From contig NZ_CP094929.1 in NCBI RefSeq assembly GCF_022869165.1, positions 1-64,000 of the forward strand: DNA of 64,000 nt. Reading direction: 5' to 3'. Shown here piece by piece: positions 1 through 7,748 of this stretch. The notes beneath the pieces were generated by a model that worked only from the letters and a program-made list of their open reading frames with translations, was not told the origin of the DNA and did not search any database. How positions within the stretch are numbered: the first letter of the stretch is position 1; the number at the start of each line of letters is the position of its first letter. The stretch comes from Sphaerochaeta associata (GTDB lineage Bacteria > Spirochaetota > Spirochaetia > Sphaerochaetales > Sphaerochaetaceae). The position numbers and the translations under genes were made by a program.

Positions 1-1422
1 ATGAGCGACATGCATACGACCTATTATGAATTCTGGCAGGAGACCGCCTCCAGGATCAAGGATACGCTGCCGGAACAGGAATACAATACCTGGTTCAACC
101 GTATCGCGTACCTGAAATCAGAGAATAAAAAAGTATTATTGGCGGGAGCAAGCCAATTTATTCTCGATACAGTGATAGCCCGTTACAGGGATTTAATCGT
201 CAATACACTCAGTGAATTGACAGGAGAAGACATCAATGTGGAATTTGTTGTCGTCTCGCGTTCAGAAATTGAACAAATCAACAAACCAGAAGGAACAGCC
301 AAGGACAAAGAGGAAAAAGCCGAACCTGTTCAAGTCCAGGCGAAGCCCAAGATTTCCAGTGAAAAAACACTTCGCATGAAGGAGGAGAGCAATCTCAACC
401 CTTCCTACGATTTCGGCACATTCGTCATCGGGGACAACTCGGCATTCGCCTACAATGCAAGCCTGGCGATCGCCAAGAACCCGGGGGTGAGCTACAACCC
501 CTGTCTCATCTACGGAGGGGTCGGGCTTGGTAAAACACACCTGCTTAATTCAATCGGGAACTACATCATCAATAATACCCCCGAACTGAAGGTAATGTAT
601 GTCACCGCTGAGATGTTCACCAACGAATTCATTGAGTCGATTGGATCGCAAAGAACCCAGCATTTCAAGAACAAGTTCCGCAAGGTGGACGTGCTGCTCA
701 TCGATGATATCCACTTCCTGCAGGGAAAGGACAGTACCCAGGAGGAGTTGTTCCATACCTTCAACAATCTGTATGAATCGAAGAAACAGATGGTATTCAC
801 CTGTGACCGTCCCATCAGCGAACTGAAGAACATAACCGATCGTCTGAGCAGCCGATTCGAACGGGGCCTGAATGTTGACCTGCAGCCGCCGAATTATGAA
901 ACGAGAATGGCGATCCTGAAGAAGAAGCTTGTGGAGCGGGGAAGCTCCATGAGTGAGGAAATTCTCAACTATATCGCCACCAATGTCTGCACCAATGTCA
1001 GGGATTTGGAATCCTCGCTGACAAAGCTGATTGCATACAGCGAACTGTTGTCCCAGGAAATATCCTTCGATAAGGCAAAAGAGCTGTTGGGTATTCTCCC
1101 TTCTTTGGCCGCCAATGCAAACCAGACGCTCTCCATCGACACCATCATCAAGGTGGTCGGTGAGTATTTCAATGTCAGCAGCTTCGAAATCAAGGGGAAA
1201 AAGAAGAACAAGTCCCTGATCCAACCGCGTCAGATTTCAATGTATCTTGCAAGGGACATCACCGAGTATTCAACAACCGAAATCGGTACTGAATTCGGAG
1301 GCCGCGACCACACGACGGTCATGCATGCATACGATCGAATAGAGTCATTGATGAAGGGAGACGAGGCCTTCGCAAATACCATCCTGAAATTGAAGCGTGA
1401 CTTAACAAATGTTAAGAAGTAA
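1..1422 (+). CDS. dnaA: Chromosomal replication initiator DnaA
   Basis: DnaA binds DnaA boxes and melts oriC in an ATP-dependent way. The 473-residue protein has the usual order: an N-terminal helicase-loading domain (about 1-85), a charged linker (about 95-130), an AAA+ ATPase with Walker A GGVGLGKTH near residue 172 and Walker B VLLIDDIHFL near 231, and a C-terminal HTH carrying the DnaA signature GGRDHTTVMHAYDRIE near 431-446. Length is normal for the family. The window starts at its ATG, so the promoter and any upstream boxes are outside the view. It is followed by an intergenic region dense in its own binding sites and then dnaN, the classic origin arrangement. Confidence 0.98.
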   Translation: MSDMHTTYYEFWQETASRIKDTLPEQEYNTWFNRIAYLKSENKKVLLAGASQFILDTVIARYRDLIVNTLSELTGEDINVEFVVVSRSEIEQINKPEGTAKDKEEKAEPVQVQAKPKISSEKTLRMKEESNLNPSYDFGTFVIGDNSAFAYNASLAIAKNPGVSYNPCLIYGGVGLGKTHLLNSIGNYIINNTPELKVMYVTAEMFTNEFIESIGSQRTQHFKNKFRKVDVLLIDDIHFLQGKDSTQEELFHTFNNLYESKKQMVFTCDRPISELKNITDRLSSRFERGLNVDLQPPNYETRMAILKKKLVERGSSMSEEILNYIATNVCTNVRDLESSLTKLIAYSELLSQEISFDKAKELLGILPSLAANANQTLSIDTIIKVVGEYFNVSSFEIKGKKKNKSLIQPRQISMYLARDITEYSTTEIGTEFGGRDHTTVMHAYDRIESLMKGDEAFANTILKLKRDLTNVKK

Positions 1423-1638
1423 TTGCCTGTGGATACCCTCGGGACACATTGTGGATAACTCAGAAAACTTGTGGATAGAGGGTTTTTGCTTGTGCAAGGA
1501 ATGTGGACAACTCTAAAAGTTATCCACAGGATGACAAAAAGTAAGAAGAGATTGTATAATGAATTAAAAAGTTATCCACAAAATATGTGCTATTATTACT
1601 ATTATTACTACATATTCTAATAAACTAGGAGTATTAAG
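1423..1638. other. oriC: Candidate oriC between dnaA and dnaN
   Basis: Six DnaA-box-like 9-mers lie in 155 bases. Reverse-oriented TGTGGATAA types are at 1428-1436 (TGTGGATAC), 1450-1458 (perfect), 1470-1478 (TGTGGATAG) and 1502-1510 (TGTGGACAA). Forward TTATCCACA perfect boxes are at 1520-1528 and 1572-1580. The last box is followed after about 10 bases by a trinucleotide-periodic AT-rich run (about 1590-1612) whose lower strand reads as TAG/TAA-like triplets. That matches the DnaA-trio plus unwinding element described at bacterial origins. The dnaN promoter must also lie here. That this is the main origin is inferred from position and box density. Confidence 0.88.
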
Positions 1639-2745
1639 ATGAAATTCGTCTGCAGCAAAGAAGCCATCCTCACCGAGATCATATATTCCATGGATTTCAC
1701 CAGCCAAAGGAACTCCCTTTCCATCACTTCCAACGTCTATCTTGAGACCTACAACGACACCCTGGTTATCAGAGCTACAGACCAGAAACTTGGATTCAGC
1801 ACCCATATCGCCGTACAGACCCTCCAAGAGGGAAAAACTACTGTGTTTTGCGAGAAACTTTTGAACATTCTTCGCTCTCTGCCCGATACCAATGTTGAAT
1901 TCAACGTTGAAGACGGCATGTTTACCATCAAGCCGGTAAGCCAAAACATAGATTTCAAACTAAGAACCATAACACCGGATGAGTTTCCCGCCCTTGAAAC
2001 AGCACCTGAGGGACAGTATTTCACCGTCCCCCAGAAAGCATTCTCCGATATGGCCAACCAGACGATATTTGCCATCAGCGAAGATGAAACACGTTACTTC
2101 TTGTGTGGTCTCTACCTCGAACGCAATGCAAGCGGAATGAACATGGTTGCAACCGACGGAAGAAGGCTTTCCATTGTTGAACGTACATTTGAAGAAAATT
2201 TACCCATGTTTACTCCTGTCATCATAGCTCCTAAGTTTTTCACCGAGCTTAAGAAGCTTTCCACCGATGAAGGTATGTTGGAACTGTGCATAACAGAGCA
2301 GTTGCTCTTTGCAAAAATCGCACAGAGAACGTTCTACACAACCCTGATAAAGGGTCAGTATCCAAACTATCGCCGTGTTATTCCCGACACTCAGAATTAC
2401 AGTTGCACCATGCGTATCCAGGATATGTTGGATGCATTGAAGCGCGTCTCGTTGTTGGTTGAAAACAAGGCGAAGCGAATATTCCTGGACATCAGCGAAG
2501 CCGGCGTGCTCTTGACCAGTGATGAGAGTGAAGTCGGGGAAGCCAAGGAAATAATTCCCTGCCAGTATGAAGGACCAGAGAGCAAGGTTTCTTTAAACTA
2601 CACCTACCTGCTCAACCCTCTTAAGGCGATGGAAGGTGAGTATTTCTCCATCAATTTCACTGAACCTACCAAAGCTATGACGGTAAAACCTGAGAGTAAC
2701 AGGGATTACTATCATATCATCATGCCGATGCAGCCCAATTCCTAA
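1639..2745 (+). CDS. dnaN: DNA polymerase III beta sliding clamp
   Basis: DnaN forms the ring-shaped dimer that tethers DNA polymerase III to the template. The 368-residue product has the normal length and ends in the typical beta-clamp C-terminus with the family-like MPMQ segment before the stop. Three repeated clamp domains are expected from length and sequence. The start ATG follows an AGGAG-type ribosome binding site. The stop codon overlaps the recF start (TAATG), so dnaN and recF are translationally coupled. Confidence 0.97.
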   Translation: MKFVCSKEAILTEIIYSMDFTSQRNSLSITSNVYLETYNDTLVIRATDQKLGFSTHIAVQTLQEGKTTVFCEKLLNILRSLPDTNVEFNVEDGMFTIKPVSQNIDFKLRTITPDEFPALETAPEGQYFTVPQKAFSDMANQTIFAISEDETRYFLCGLYLERNASGMNMVATDGRRLSIVERTFEENLPMFTPVIIAPKFFTELKKLSTDEGMLELCITEQLLFAKIAQRTFYTTLIKGQYPNYRRVIPDTQNYSCTMRIQDMLDALKRVSLLVENKAKRIFLDISEAGVLLTSDESEVGEAKEIIPCQYEGPESKVSLNYTYLLNPLKAMEGEYFSINFTEPTKAMTVKPESNRDYYHIIMPMQPNS

Positions 2746-3830
2746 TGCGTTTCATCGAGCTTTGGGCAAACCAATTCAGAAATATCGCAGCAGAAAGGAT
2801 ACCTGTCGACAATCGGCAGGTATTCCTCATTGGGCCCAATGGTCAGGGTAAAACAAATCTACTTGAAGCAATCTACACCCTCTGCTACGGCTCCTCTTTT
2901 CGTACCAATCAACTCAAGGAATTGACTGCCCACGGCCAGAAGGCCTTTAAGATTGAAGGACGCTACCTTGGTGACGATCACGTGGTTCATACGCTGGTAC
3001 TCGAGTGGAAGGACGGAAAGCGCAGCCTTGTCCTCGATGACCGTGAAGTCAAGGACCGCAAGGAGTTGATATACAACATTCCCTGCATAGTATTCAGCCA
3101 TGACGATATTTTTTTCATCAAGGGGGAGCCTGAGCAACGCCGCCGATTCTTCGATCAGACGATGAGCATGTACAACCCTCTTTTTTTTGATGATCTTCGT
3201 CGGTATCGTCTGGTGCTTCGTCAGCGTAATCAGGCTATCAAGGATGGAAGGCTGGAGCTTTTGGCCCTGTATGACCTGCAGCTTGCGAAATACGGGCTTG
3301 CAATCCAGAGTGAACGGACTCGTGCAGTTTATGAATTCGACCAAATTTTTCCTTCGATGTACAAGAATGTCTCACAAAGTTCGTTGGATGTGCATATCGA
3401 GTACCACCCTTCTTGGAGCGATTGTGCAACCGAGGATGAGATCGTCGAATATTTGGCTCGTACGAGAAGCCGTGACTTGAGTTTGCTGACCACCACCAGC
3501 GGCATCCATCGGGACAGGTTTCTCGTAATGGAGGACCGCCAGCCGTTCTCCCAGACCGGCTCTACCGGGCAACTCAGACTTGCCTCCTTGATTTTCAGAA
3601 CGGCACAGATGGCATTTTTCCAGAAAAAGACAGGTAAGGAACCGTTGATTCTTGTCGATGATGTACTTTTGGAGTTGGATTTTAAGAAACGAGAACAGTT
3701 TTTACACTTGATGCAGACCTACTGCCAAGCCTTTTTCACCTTCCTGCCGGAAGAACACTATTTTTCAGAGCTGGCGGATGAAGGAGCTTTGCTCTATACT
3801 GTCCAGGAAGGAAGGTTTTTGCGCTCATGA
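2745..3830 (+). CDS. recF: DNA replication and repair protein RecF
   Basis: RecF is an SMC-like ATPase that helps load RecA at gaps. Visible motifs are Walker A GPNGQGKTNLLEAI at about residues 30-43, the signature region STGQLRLASLIFRTAQ near 269-284, and Walker B LILVDDVLLELD near 302-313. The 361-residue length is usual. The start overlaps the dnaN stop by one base and the 3' end overlaps the next gene by four bases (ATGA), so it sits inside a tight operon. gyrB, which often follows recF near an origin, is not present here. Confidence 0.96.
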   Translation: MRFIELWANQFRNIAAERIPVDNRQVFLIGPNGQGKTNLLEAIYTLCYGSSFRTNQLKELTAHGQKAFKIEGRYLGDDHVVHTLVLEWKDGKRSLVLDDREVKDRKELIYNIPCIVFSHDDIFFIKGEPEQRRRFFDQTMSMYNPLFFDDLRRYRLVLRQRNQAIKDGRLELLALYDLQLAKYGLAIQSERTRAVYEFDQIFPSMYKNVSQSSLDVHIEYHPSWSDCATEDEIVEYLARTRSRDLSLLTTTSGIHRDRFLVMEDRQPFSQTGSTGQLRLASLIFRTAQMAFFQKKTGKEPLILVDDVLLELDFKKREQFLHLMQTYCQAFFTFLPEEHYFSELADEGALLYTVQEGRFLRS

Positions 3831-4147
3831 AGGACAAAAAGCCCAGGTTATGCAAAGAAGGGGAACCTCTGGAGGGAAGAAAAGTCCTGGACTTTGTGTT
3901 GCGATCGCTTGATATCAACTCTGATAATCCTAAGGCGGCAATCGGTTTCGAATGGCAGAAAATCATCGGAAACAGACTGTATCCGCATGTAAAAATTGTC
4001 GAAATCAAGGGTTCAACATTGGTTCTTCGGGCCGATCATCCTTCTTGGGCACAGATTGCATTGATGCAGCAAAAGAAAATACTTGCTTTAATTACCAAGA
4101 AATATCCATCATTGGGCATCAAATCCATACAGATGCTGAGCGCCTAG
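3827..4147 (+). CDS. dciA: DciA-like DUF721 protein, putative helicase loader
   Basis: This 106-residue protein carries the DUF721 hallmarks: a W-x-x-I-x-G segment (EWQKIIGNRLYPHV) near the middle and a later LRADHPSWAQ motif. DUF721 includes DciA, which in many bacteria lacking DnaC or DnaI helps load the replicative helicase DnaB. The ATG overlaps the recF stop by four bases. The position directly after dnaA-dnaN-recF fits a replication role. Family membership rests on motif recognition; the loader function is inferred from characterised DciA proteins. Confidence 0.82.
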   Translation: MKDKKPRLCKEGEPLEGRKVLDFVLRSLDINSDNPKAAIGFEWQKIIGNRLYPHVKIVEIKGSTLVLRADHPSWAQIALMQQKKILALITKKYPSLGIKSIQMLSA

Positions 4148-4151
4148 TTAC

Positions 4152-4180
4152 TTGACGTAACGACAGTTGCTCATTATACT
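4152..4180 (+). promoter_or_regulatory. Promoter for rpmH-rnpA
   Basis: TTGACG at 4152-4157 and TATACT at 4175-4180 are separated by exactly 17 bases, a near-consensus vegetative promoter. The predicted transcript has a leader of about 70 bases with a small CGGAG/CTCCG hairpin near 4190-4205 before the rpmH start. Confidence 0.75.
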
Positions 4181-4255
4181 GCACCACTCGGAGGACCTTA
4201 CTCCGTCAAAGTAGAAAATATCCGCGTTAAGCGATGTAAAATTGGAGAATATCTC

Positions 4256-4423
4256 ATGAGTTACAAAGGAAAAAGAACCTACCAGCCCAGCAAAGTCAAG
4301 AGAAACAGAAAGTTCGGATTCAGGGCTCGTATGGCAACGAAGGGCGGACGCCTGGTATTGGCCCGCAGGCGAGCCAAAGGCAGACACAAGCTGTCCGTAT
4401 GTGATGAGAAGAAGCCTTTCTAA
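4256..4423 (+). CDS. rpmH: 50S ribosomal protein L34
   Basis: The frame encodes a 55-residue, very basic protein beginning [20 protein letters not shown] and containing the L34 signature [23 protein letters not shown]. The C-terminus runs a few residues past the usual short L34 end (CDEKKPF). A GGAG ribosome binding site precedes the ATG. Its last 20 bases are shared with the start of rnpA in another frame. It has its own strong promoter just upstream. Confidence 0.96.
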   Translation: MSYKGKRTYQPSKVKRNRKFGFRARMATKGGRLVLARRRAKGRHKLSVCDEKKPF

Positions 4424-4754
4424 GACAGAAATTGTAAAGCGTAAACCGGAGATTGACCGAATTTTTAAAACAGGCAGGACATACGCCTGCCGTGGTTTAA
4501 AACTGATTGTTAGCCAAAACCAGCTGGATGTTGACAGGATTGTAGTTATACCCGTCCGTCACTATGGAAGCGCTGTTCAGCGTAACAGAATACGCAGACA
4601 GATCAAGGAAATCTGGCGAAATGAAAAGCCTCGGATGATCCCCGGTTACGATTTTGCATTCATCGTATATCCAGGAAAGGTTAATGACCATACATCCCAA
4701 AAAAAACAACTCCTCTCTCTCTGTGAAAAGGCTGGGGTCTTCCTCGAGCCTTAA
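4404..4754 (+). CDS. rnpA: Ribonuclease P protein component
   Basis: RnpA is the protein subunit of RNase P, which trims tRNA 5' leaders. The sequence starts [24 protein letters not shown], typical of RnpA, and contains the RNR-like signature as [15 protein letters not shown]. The product is 116 residues. A GTG at 4401 directly before the chosen ATG is an alternative start. Either start lies inside the 3' end of rpmH, so the two genes overlap by about 20 bases. No good ribosome binding site is visible, so translation probably depends on coupling with rpmH. Confidence 0.92.
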   Translation: MRRSLSKTEIVKRKPEIDRIFKTGRTYACRGLKLIVSQNQLDVDRIVVIPVRHYGSAVQRNRIRRQIKEIWRNEKPRMIPGYDFAFIVYPGKVNDHTSQKKQLLSLCEKAGVFLEP

Positions 4755-4858
4755 GACTTTCTGTTAGTCTTTCCCCACTCCTGTTGTTGCAGAAATTCGT
4801 TATGTACCTATCTTTCCTGTGATCGTTTTCTCACCACACCCCATCATCAGGAGCAGAT

Positions 4859-6682
4859 ATGGACAAAAATACCATTCTAGCCATAGTTCTTTCCGTATTG
4901 GTCATTACTGTCGGTATGACCATTCAGACCACGTTCTTCGCCCCCGATCCGGCGACACAGGCAGTTCAGCAGGAAGCTCTGCAGCCCGGGACTTCCCCTG
5001 CCGCCGCCACCACCACGCTTGAACCTGCCCAGTATTCACAGATTCCCTCCAATATTGCATGGAACAGCAAGCTTCCGGGCTCGTTGGTATCGGTGGGTAA
5101 CCAGGGATCGAGTGCACCTTTCACCTTCTCAACCGAATACTTCATCGTTGAGTTCAATCCAAATGGCGCATCCGTCTCCTCCTTCAAGCTGAGAAAACAC
5201 CTTGATGAAGGACAGCCGGTGGAACTGCTTTTCAAAAGTCAGGAATCCAACGATGCATTCCTGCTTTATGCCGGAAAGGATAAGACCAACCCCATTGATG
5301 CCAATTTCAGGTATCAGATCAGTGGAAACAAAGTTATTTTCACCCAAGAATTCGCCCTCCTTTCCGAAGACGGCAAGCGTGCAGGTGATCCGTTCACCCT
5401 CACCAAGACCTATACCTTCGGCAGTGAGGACTACTTGTTTCAGATCGACGTGGCTACCAAGAACAGCGTAAACAAGGCTGTTCCCCTCTCGTTCGAGAAT
5501 GCAGCCTACACCTTGGCCTTTGAGCCCCAGATCGGCCCTTCTTTTGCTTCGCTTGACAACAACTACAACTATAGAAGGTTCTACGTCAAGGAAGATGGAT
5601 CTTCCAAGAAGAGTCAGGTCAAGCTCAGCAATGGTGCCTATACCACCACCAAGCCCCTCTCCTGGGTGGCTCTGGTCGGCAAGTATTTCTCCATGATTGC
5701 AATTCCCGACGCCACCAACTACACCGTCAGCCTGTCCGAGGAAAGTGATGCAGGATTGCCGCTCCAGTCAAGTATGTACTTGACCCGACCGGCCATCAGA
5801 AGCGCATCGCAAACCGATACGTTCCGCTTTTATGCTGGGCCTCAGCTCAAGGGTGACATGGCCATCTACAACGATGCGTCACAGAATAGCTTCGGGGTTG
5901 CAAACCTCCAGCTTGAACAGGCATTGGACAGCAGTTCCTGGCTTGGTTGGCTTGAGACCATCCTCAAGACCATCCTGAACCTTCTCTACAAGGTGATTCC
6001 CAACTACGGTGTGGGCATCATAATTCTCACCTTCCTGCTCAAGATGGTGCTGTATCCCATTTCCAAGAAAGGCATGGAGTCCACGGCAAAGATGGCCTCC
6101 CTCTCACCTAAAATGGCTGAGATCAAGGAGAAGTATCCGGACAATCCGACCAAGCAGAATGAAGAGATGGCTACCTTGTACAAGAAGGAGAAGATCAATC
6201 CGATGGGCGGCTGTCTGCCGATGCTGCTCCAGTTCCCGATCCTCATCGCCTTCTACGGACTGCTCAACAAGCACTTTGAACTTCGTGGTGCCATGTTCAT
6301 TCCCGGTTGGATTCCTGACCTTTCCATGCCGGATACCGTATTCACCTTTGGTTTCAATCTTCCCTTCCTGGGCAATCAGGTGCACTTGCTGCCGATCATT
6401 TATACGGTCAGCATGATTTACTCGATGAAAATCACCCAGAATGCCTCGACTGCAGGAAGCCAGCAGAGCATGATGAAGTTCATGACCTACGGCATGCCCT
6501 TGATGTTCTTCTTTGTTCTGTACAATGCTCCCTCCGGTTTGATCCTCTACTGGTCGGTCATGAACGCTCTCTCCATCTTCCAACAGTTGTATACAAACAA
6601 GAAGAAGAGCAAGGAGGCAGCTGAAGAGAAGAGCTCCAATGTGCAGCAGTTCCCCGGCCCCAAGGGGAAGAAGCGGACCTAG
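4859..6682 (+). CDS. yidC: Membrane protein insertase YidC
   Basis: YidC inserts proteins into the inner membrane alone or with SecYEG. The 607-residue protein has an N-terminal membrane anchor (about 5-25), a large periplasmic domain (about 60-350) of the Gram-negative type, and a C-terminal core of hydrophobic segments from about 365. The core includes GMESTAKMASLSPKMAEIKEKY and the NPMGGCLPMLLQFPI motif. The lysine-rich tail is typical. The ATG at 4859 follows GGAG. The usual rnpA-yidD-yidC order lacks yidD here; only about 100 non-coding bases separate rnpA from yidC. Confidence 0.97.
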   Translation: MDKNTILAIVLSVLVITVGMTIQTTFFAPDPATQAVQQEALQPGTSPAAATTTLEPAQYSQIPSNIAWNSKLPGSLVSVGNQGSSAPFTFSTEYFIVEFNPNGASVSSFKLRKHLDEGQPVELLFKSQESNDAFLLYAGKDKTNPIDANFRYQISGNKVIFTQEFALLSEDGKRAGDPFTLTKTYTFGSEDYLFQIDVATKNSVNKAVPLSFENAAYTLAFEPQIGPSFASLDNNYNYRRFYVKEDGSSKKSQVKLSNGAYTTTKPLSWVALVGKYFSMIAIPDATNYTVSLSEESDAGLPLQSSMYLTRPAIRSASQTDTFRFYAGPQLKGDMAIYNDASQNSFGVANLQLEQALDSSSWLGWLETILKTILNLLYKVIPNYGVGIIILTFLLKMVLYPISKKGMESTAKMASLSPKMAEIKEKYPDNPTKQNEEMATLYKKEKINPMGGCLPMLLQFPILIAFYGLLNKHFELRGAMFIPGWIPDLSMPDTVFTFGFNLPFLGNQVHLLPIIYTVSMIYSMKITQNASTAGSQQSMMKFMTYGMPLMFFFVLYNAPSGLILYWSVMNALSIFQQLYTNKKKSKEAAEEKSSNVQQFPGPKGKKRT

Positions 6683-6703
6683 TTCCCACAAGAAATTTCA
6701 CCT

Positions 6704-6720
6704 GGGGGACCCGGTCCCCC
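6704..6720 (+). other. GC-rich hairpin between yidC and khpB
   Basis: GGGGGAC and GTCCCCC form a perfect 7-bp stem with a 3-base loop. No T-run follows, so it is not a good intrinsic terminator. It may stabilise the upstream mRNA or separate expression of the two genes. Its stem resembles the GGGGAC/GTCCCC terminator after khpB. Confidence 0.5.
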
Positions 6721-6735
6721 GAACGGAGTAGCTAT

Positions 6736-7425
6736 ATGATGAAAGAATTCGAAGGACGTACCGAGCAGGAAGCTATTGCAAAGGCAGTAGAAGAACTGCA
6801 CATTGAGCGGGAAGATTTCGATGTAGAAATCGTCGAGCCTGTCCGCAAGGGACTGTTCAAGAAAAGCAATGTAAAGATTAGAATCCACTTTGAAGATGAG
6901 AATGATGTACCAGAAGAAAGTTACGATGTTCAGAGTACGCAGGACGAGGAAGAGCTTGATGCTCCAATCAACAGCGACCTCGAGGACAAGCTCCTGCTGT
7001 TCGTAGCAACCATTCTCGAGAAGATGGGATACCAGGGTAAAGTTTCCATCTCCTTTCGCAAAGCCCGTAAGCTTGGCTTGAATATTGAGAGCGACAACTC
7101 CAGTATCATCATCGGCCGCAAGGGAAAGAACCTTGATGCCATCCAGCTGCTGGCCAATGTATATGCCGGTCAAATCGATCCTGATTTGAAGGTCATCATC
7201 GACAGTGAAAACTATCGCATGCGTCATGAGGAGCAGTTGATCAGGATGGCTTTCAAGACAGCCGAACAGGTCAAGAAGAGCGGCAGAAGCAGATTGCTTG
7301 AACCGATGAACCCGTATGAAAGACGGCTGGTGCACACCGCCCTCAACGATTTCGGGGGAGTGGAGACCAAGAGTGAGGGTGAAGGCTTGTACAAGCAGAT
7401 CCGCATCACCAACCAACGACACTAA
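6736..7425 (+). CDS. khpB: RNA-binding protein KhpB/Jag (EloR)
   Basis: This 229-residue protein matches Jag/KhpB: an N-terminal Jag_N domain (about 1-50, starting MMKEFEGRTEQEAIAKAVEEL), an acidic linker, a KH-like domain with IIGRKGKNLDAIQLL near 121-135, and an R3H domain ending with NPYERRLVHTALNDF. KhpB binds RNA and in Gram-positive bacteria affects cell elongation and division. It lies after yidC as in many genomes. ATG codons at 6736 and 6739 are both possible. Confidence 0.92.
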   Translation: MMKEFEGRTEQEAIAKAVEELHIEREDFDVEIVEPVRKGLFKKSNVKIRIHFEDENDVPEESYDVQSTQDEEELDAPINSDLEDKLLLFVATILEKMGYQGKVSISFRKARKLGLNIESDNSSIIIGRKGKNLDAIQLLANVYAGQIDPDLKVIIDSENYRMRHEEQLIRMAFKTAEQVKKSGRSRLLEPMNPYERRLVHTALNDFGGVETKSEGEGLYKQIRITNQRH

Positions 7426-7432
7426 ACCTGCT

Positions 7433-7456
7433 GGGGACTTCGGTCCCCGTTTTTTT
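7433..7456 (+). terminator. Intrinsic terminator after khpB
   Basis: GGGGAC (7433-7438), a TTCG tetraloop and GTCCCC (7443-7448) are followed by G and seven Ts. This is a textbook Rho-independent terminator closing the rpmH-khpB transcript. Confidence 0.93.
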
Positions 7457-7463
7457 ATTCTGC

Positions 7464-7532
7464 TTGACAACAATCCTTATTGGACCTACTGTTAGTAGTG
7501 TACCGTATGGTACTAAACACTATATCTTGTGT
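7464..7532 (+). promoter_or_regulatory. nrdD promoter with tandem NrdR boxes
   Basis: TTGACA at 7464-7469, a 17-base spacer and TACTGT at 7487-7492 form a promoter. The 16-mer at 7517-7532 (ACACTATATCTTGTGT) fits the published NrdR-box consensus acaCwAtATaTwGtgt at 15 of 16 positions. A degenerate second box at 7486-7501 starts exactly 31 bases upstream, the three-helical-turn spacing known for NrdR box pairs, and overlaps the -10. NrdR represses ribonucleotide reductase genes in response to (d)ATP. nrdR itself is not in this window. Confidence 0.8.
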
Positions 7533-7533
7533 G

Positions 7534-7748
7534 TATAGGAAAAGGGAAGTGGGTGAGAAGCCCACGCGGTCCCGCCGCTGTAAAGGGGAGATTCCGCTAA
7601 GAGCCACTGGAGTAATCCGGGAAGGGAGCGGGATTGATGAACCTGAGCCAGAAGACCTTGCCTGTACAGACACGCCGTCACGGAGTATGACAGGAGCGTG
7701 TGCCAATGCAGCACCGTTGCTCTGTCCATACTCCGTCAGGAGGAAGCC
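7534..7748 (+). promoter_or_regulatory. Cobalamin riboswitch upstream of nrdD
   Basis: Conserved cobalamin-aptamer blocks occur in the right order: AAAGGGAAGTGGGTGAGAAG, then GCGGTCCCGCCGCTGT, the B12-box GCCACTGG with GGGAAGGGAG, and a 3' GATGAACCTGAGCCAGAAGACC. Downstream, 7680-7693 pairs with 7722-7736 in a 14-bp hairpin with one bulge that ends two bases before the AGGAGG Shine-Dalgarno. An alternative CTCC/GGAG pairing (7731-7734 with 7739-7742) would mask that site, so translational control is likely. The aptamer is recognised with good confidence; the switching scheme is inference. Confidence 0.9.

Noticed and set aside
4755-4858. yidD between rnpA and yidC
   Set aside because: The gap is only about 100 bases and encodes nothing with the YidD Cys and Pro pattern.
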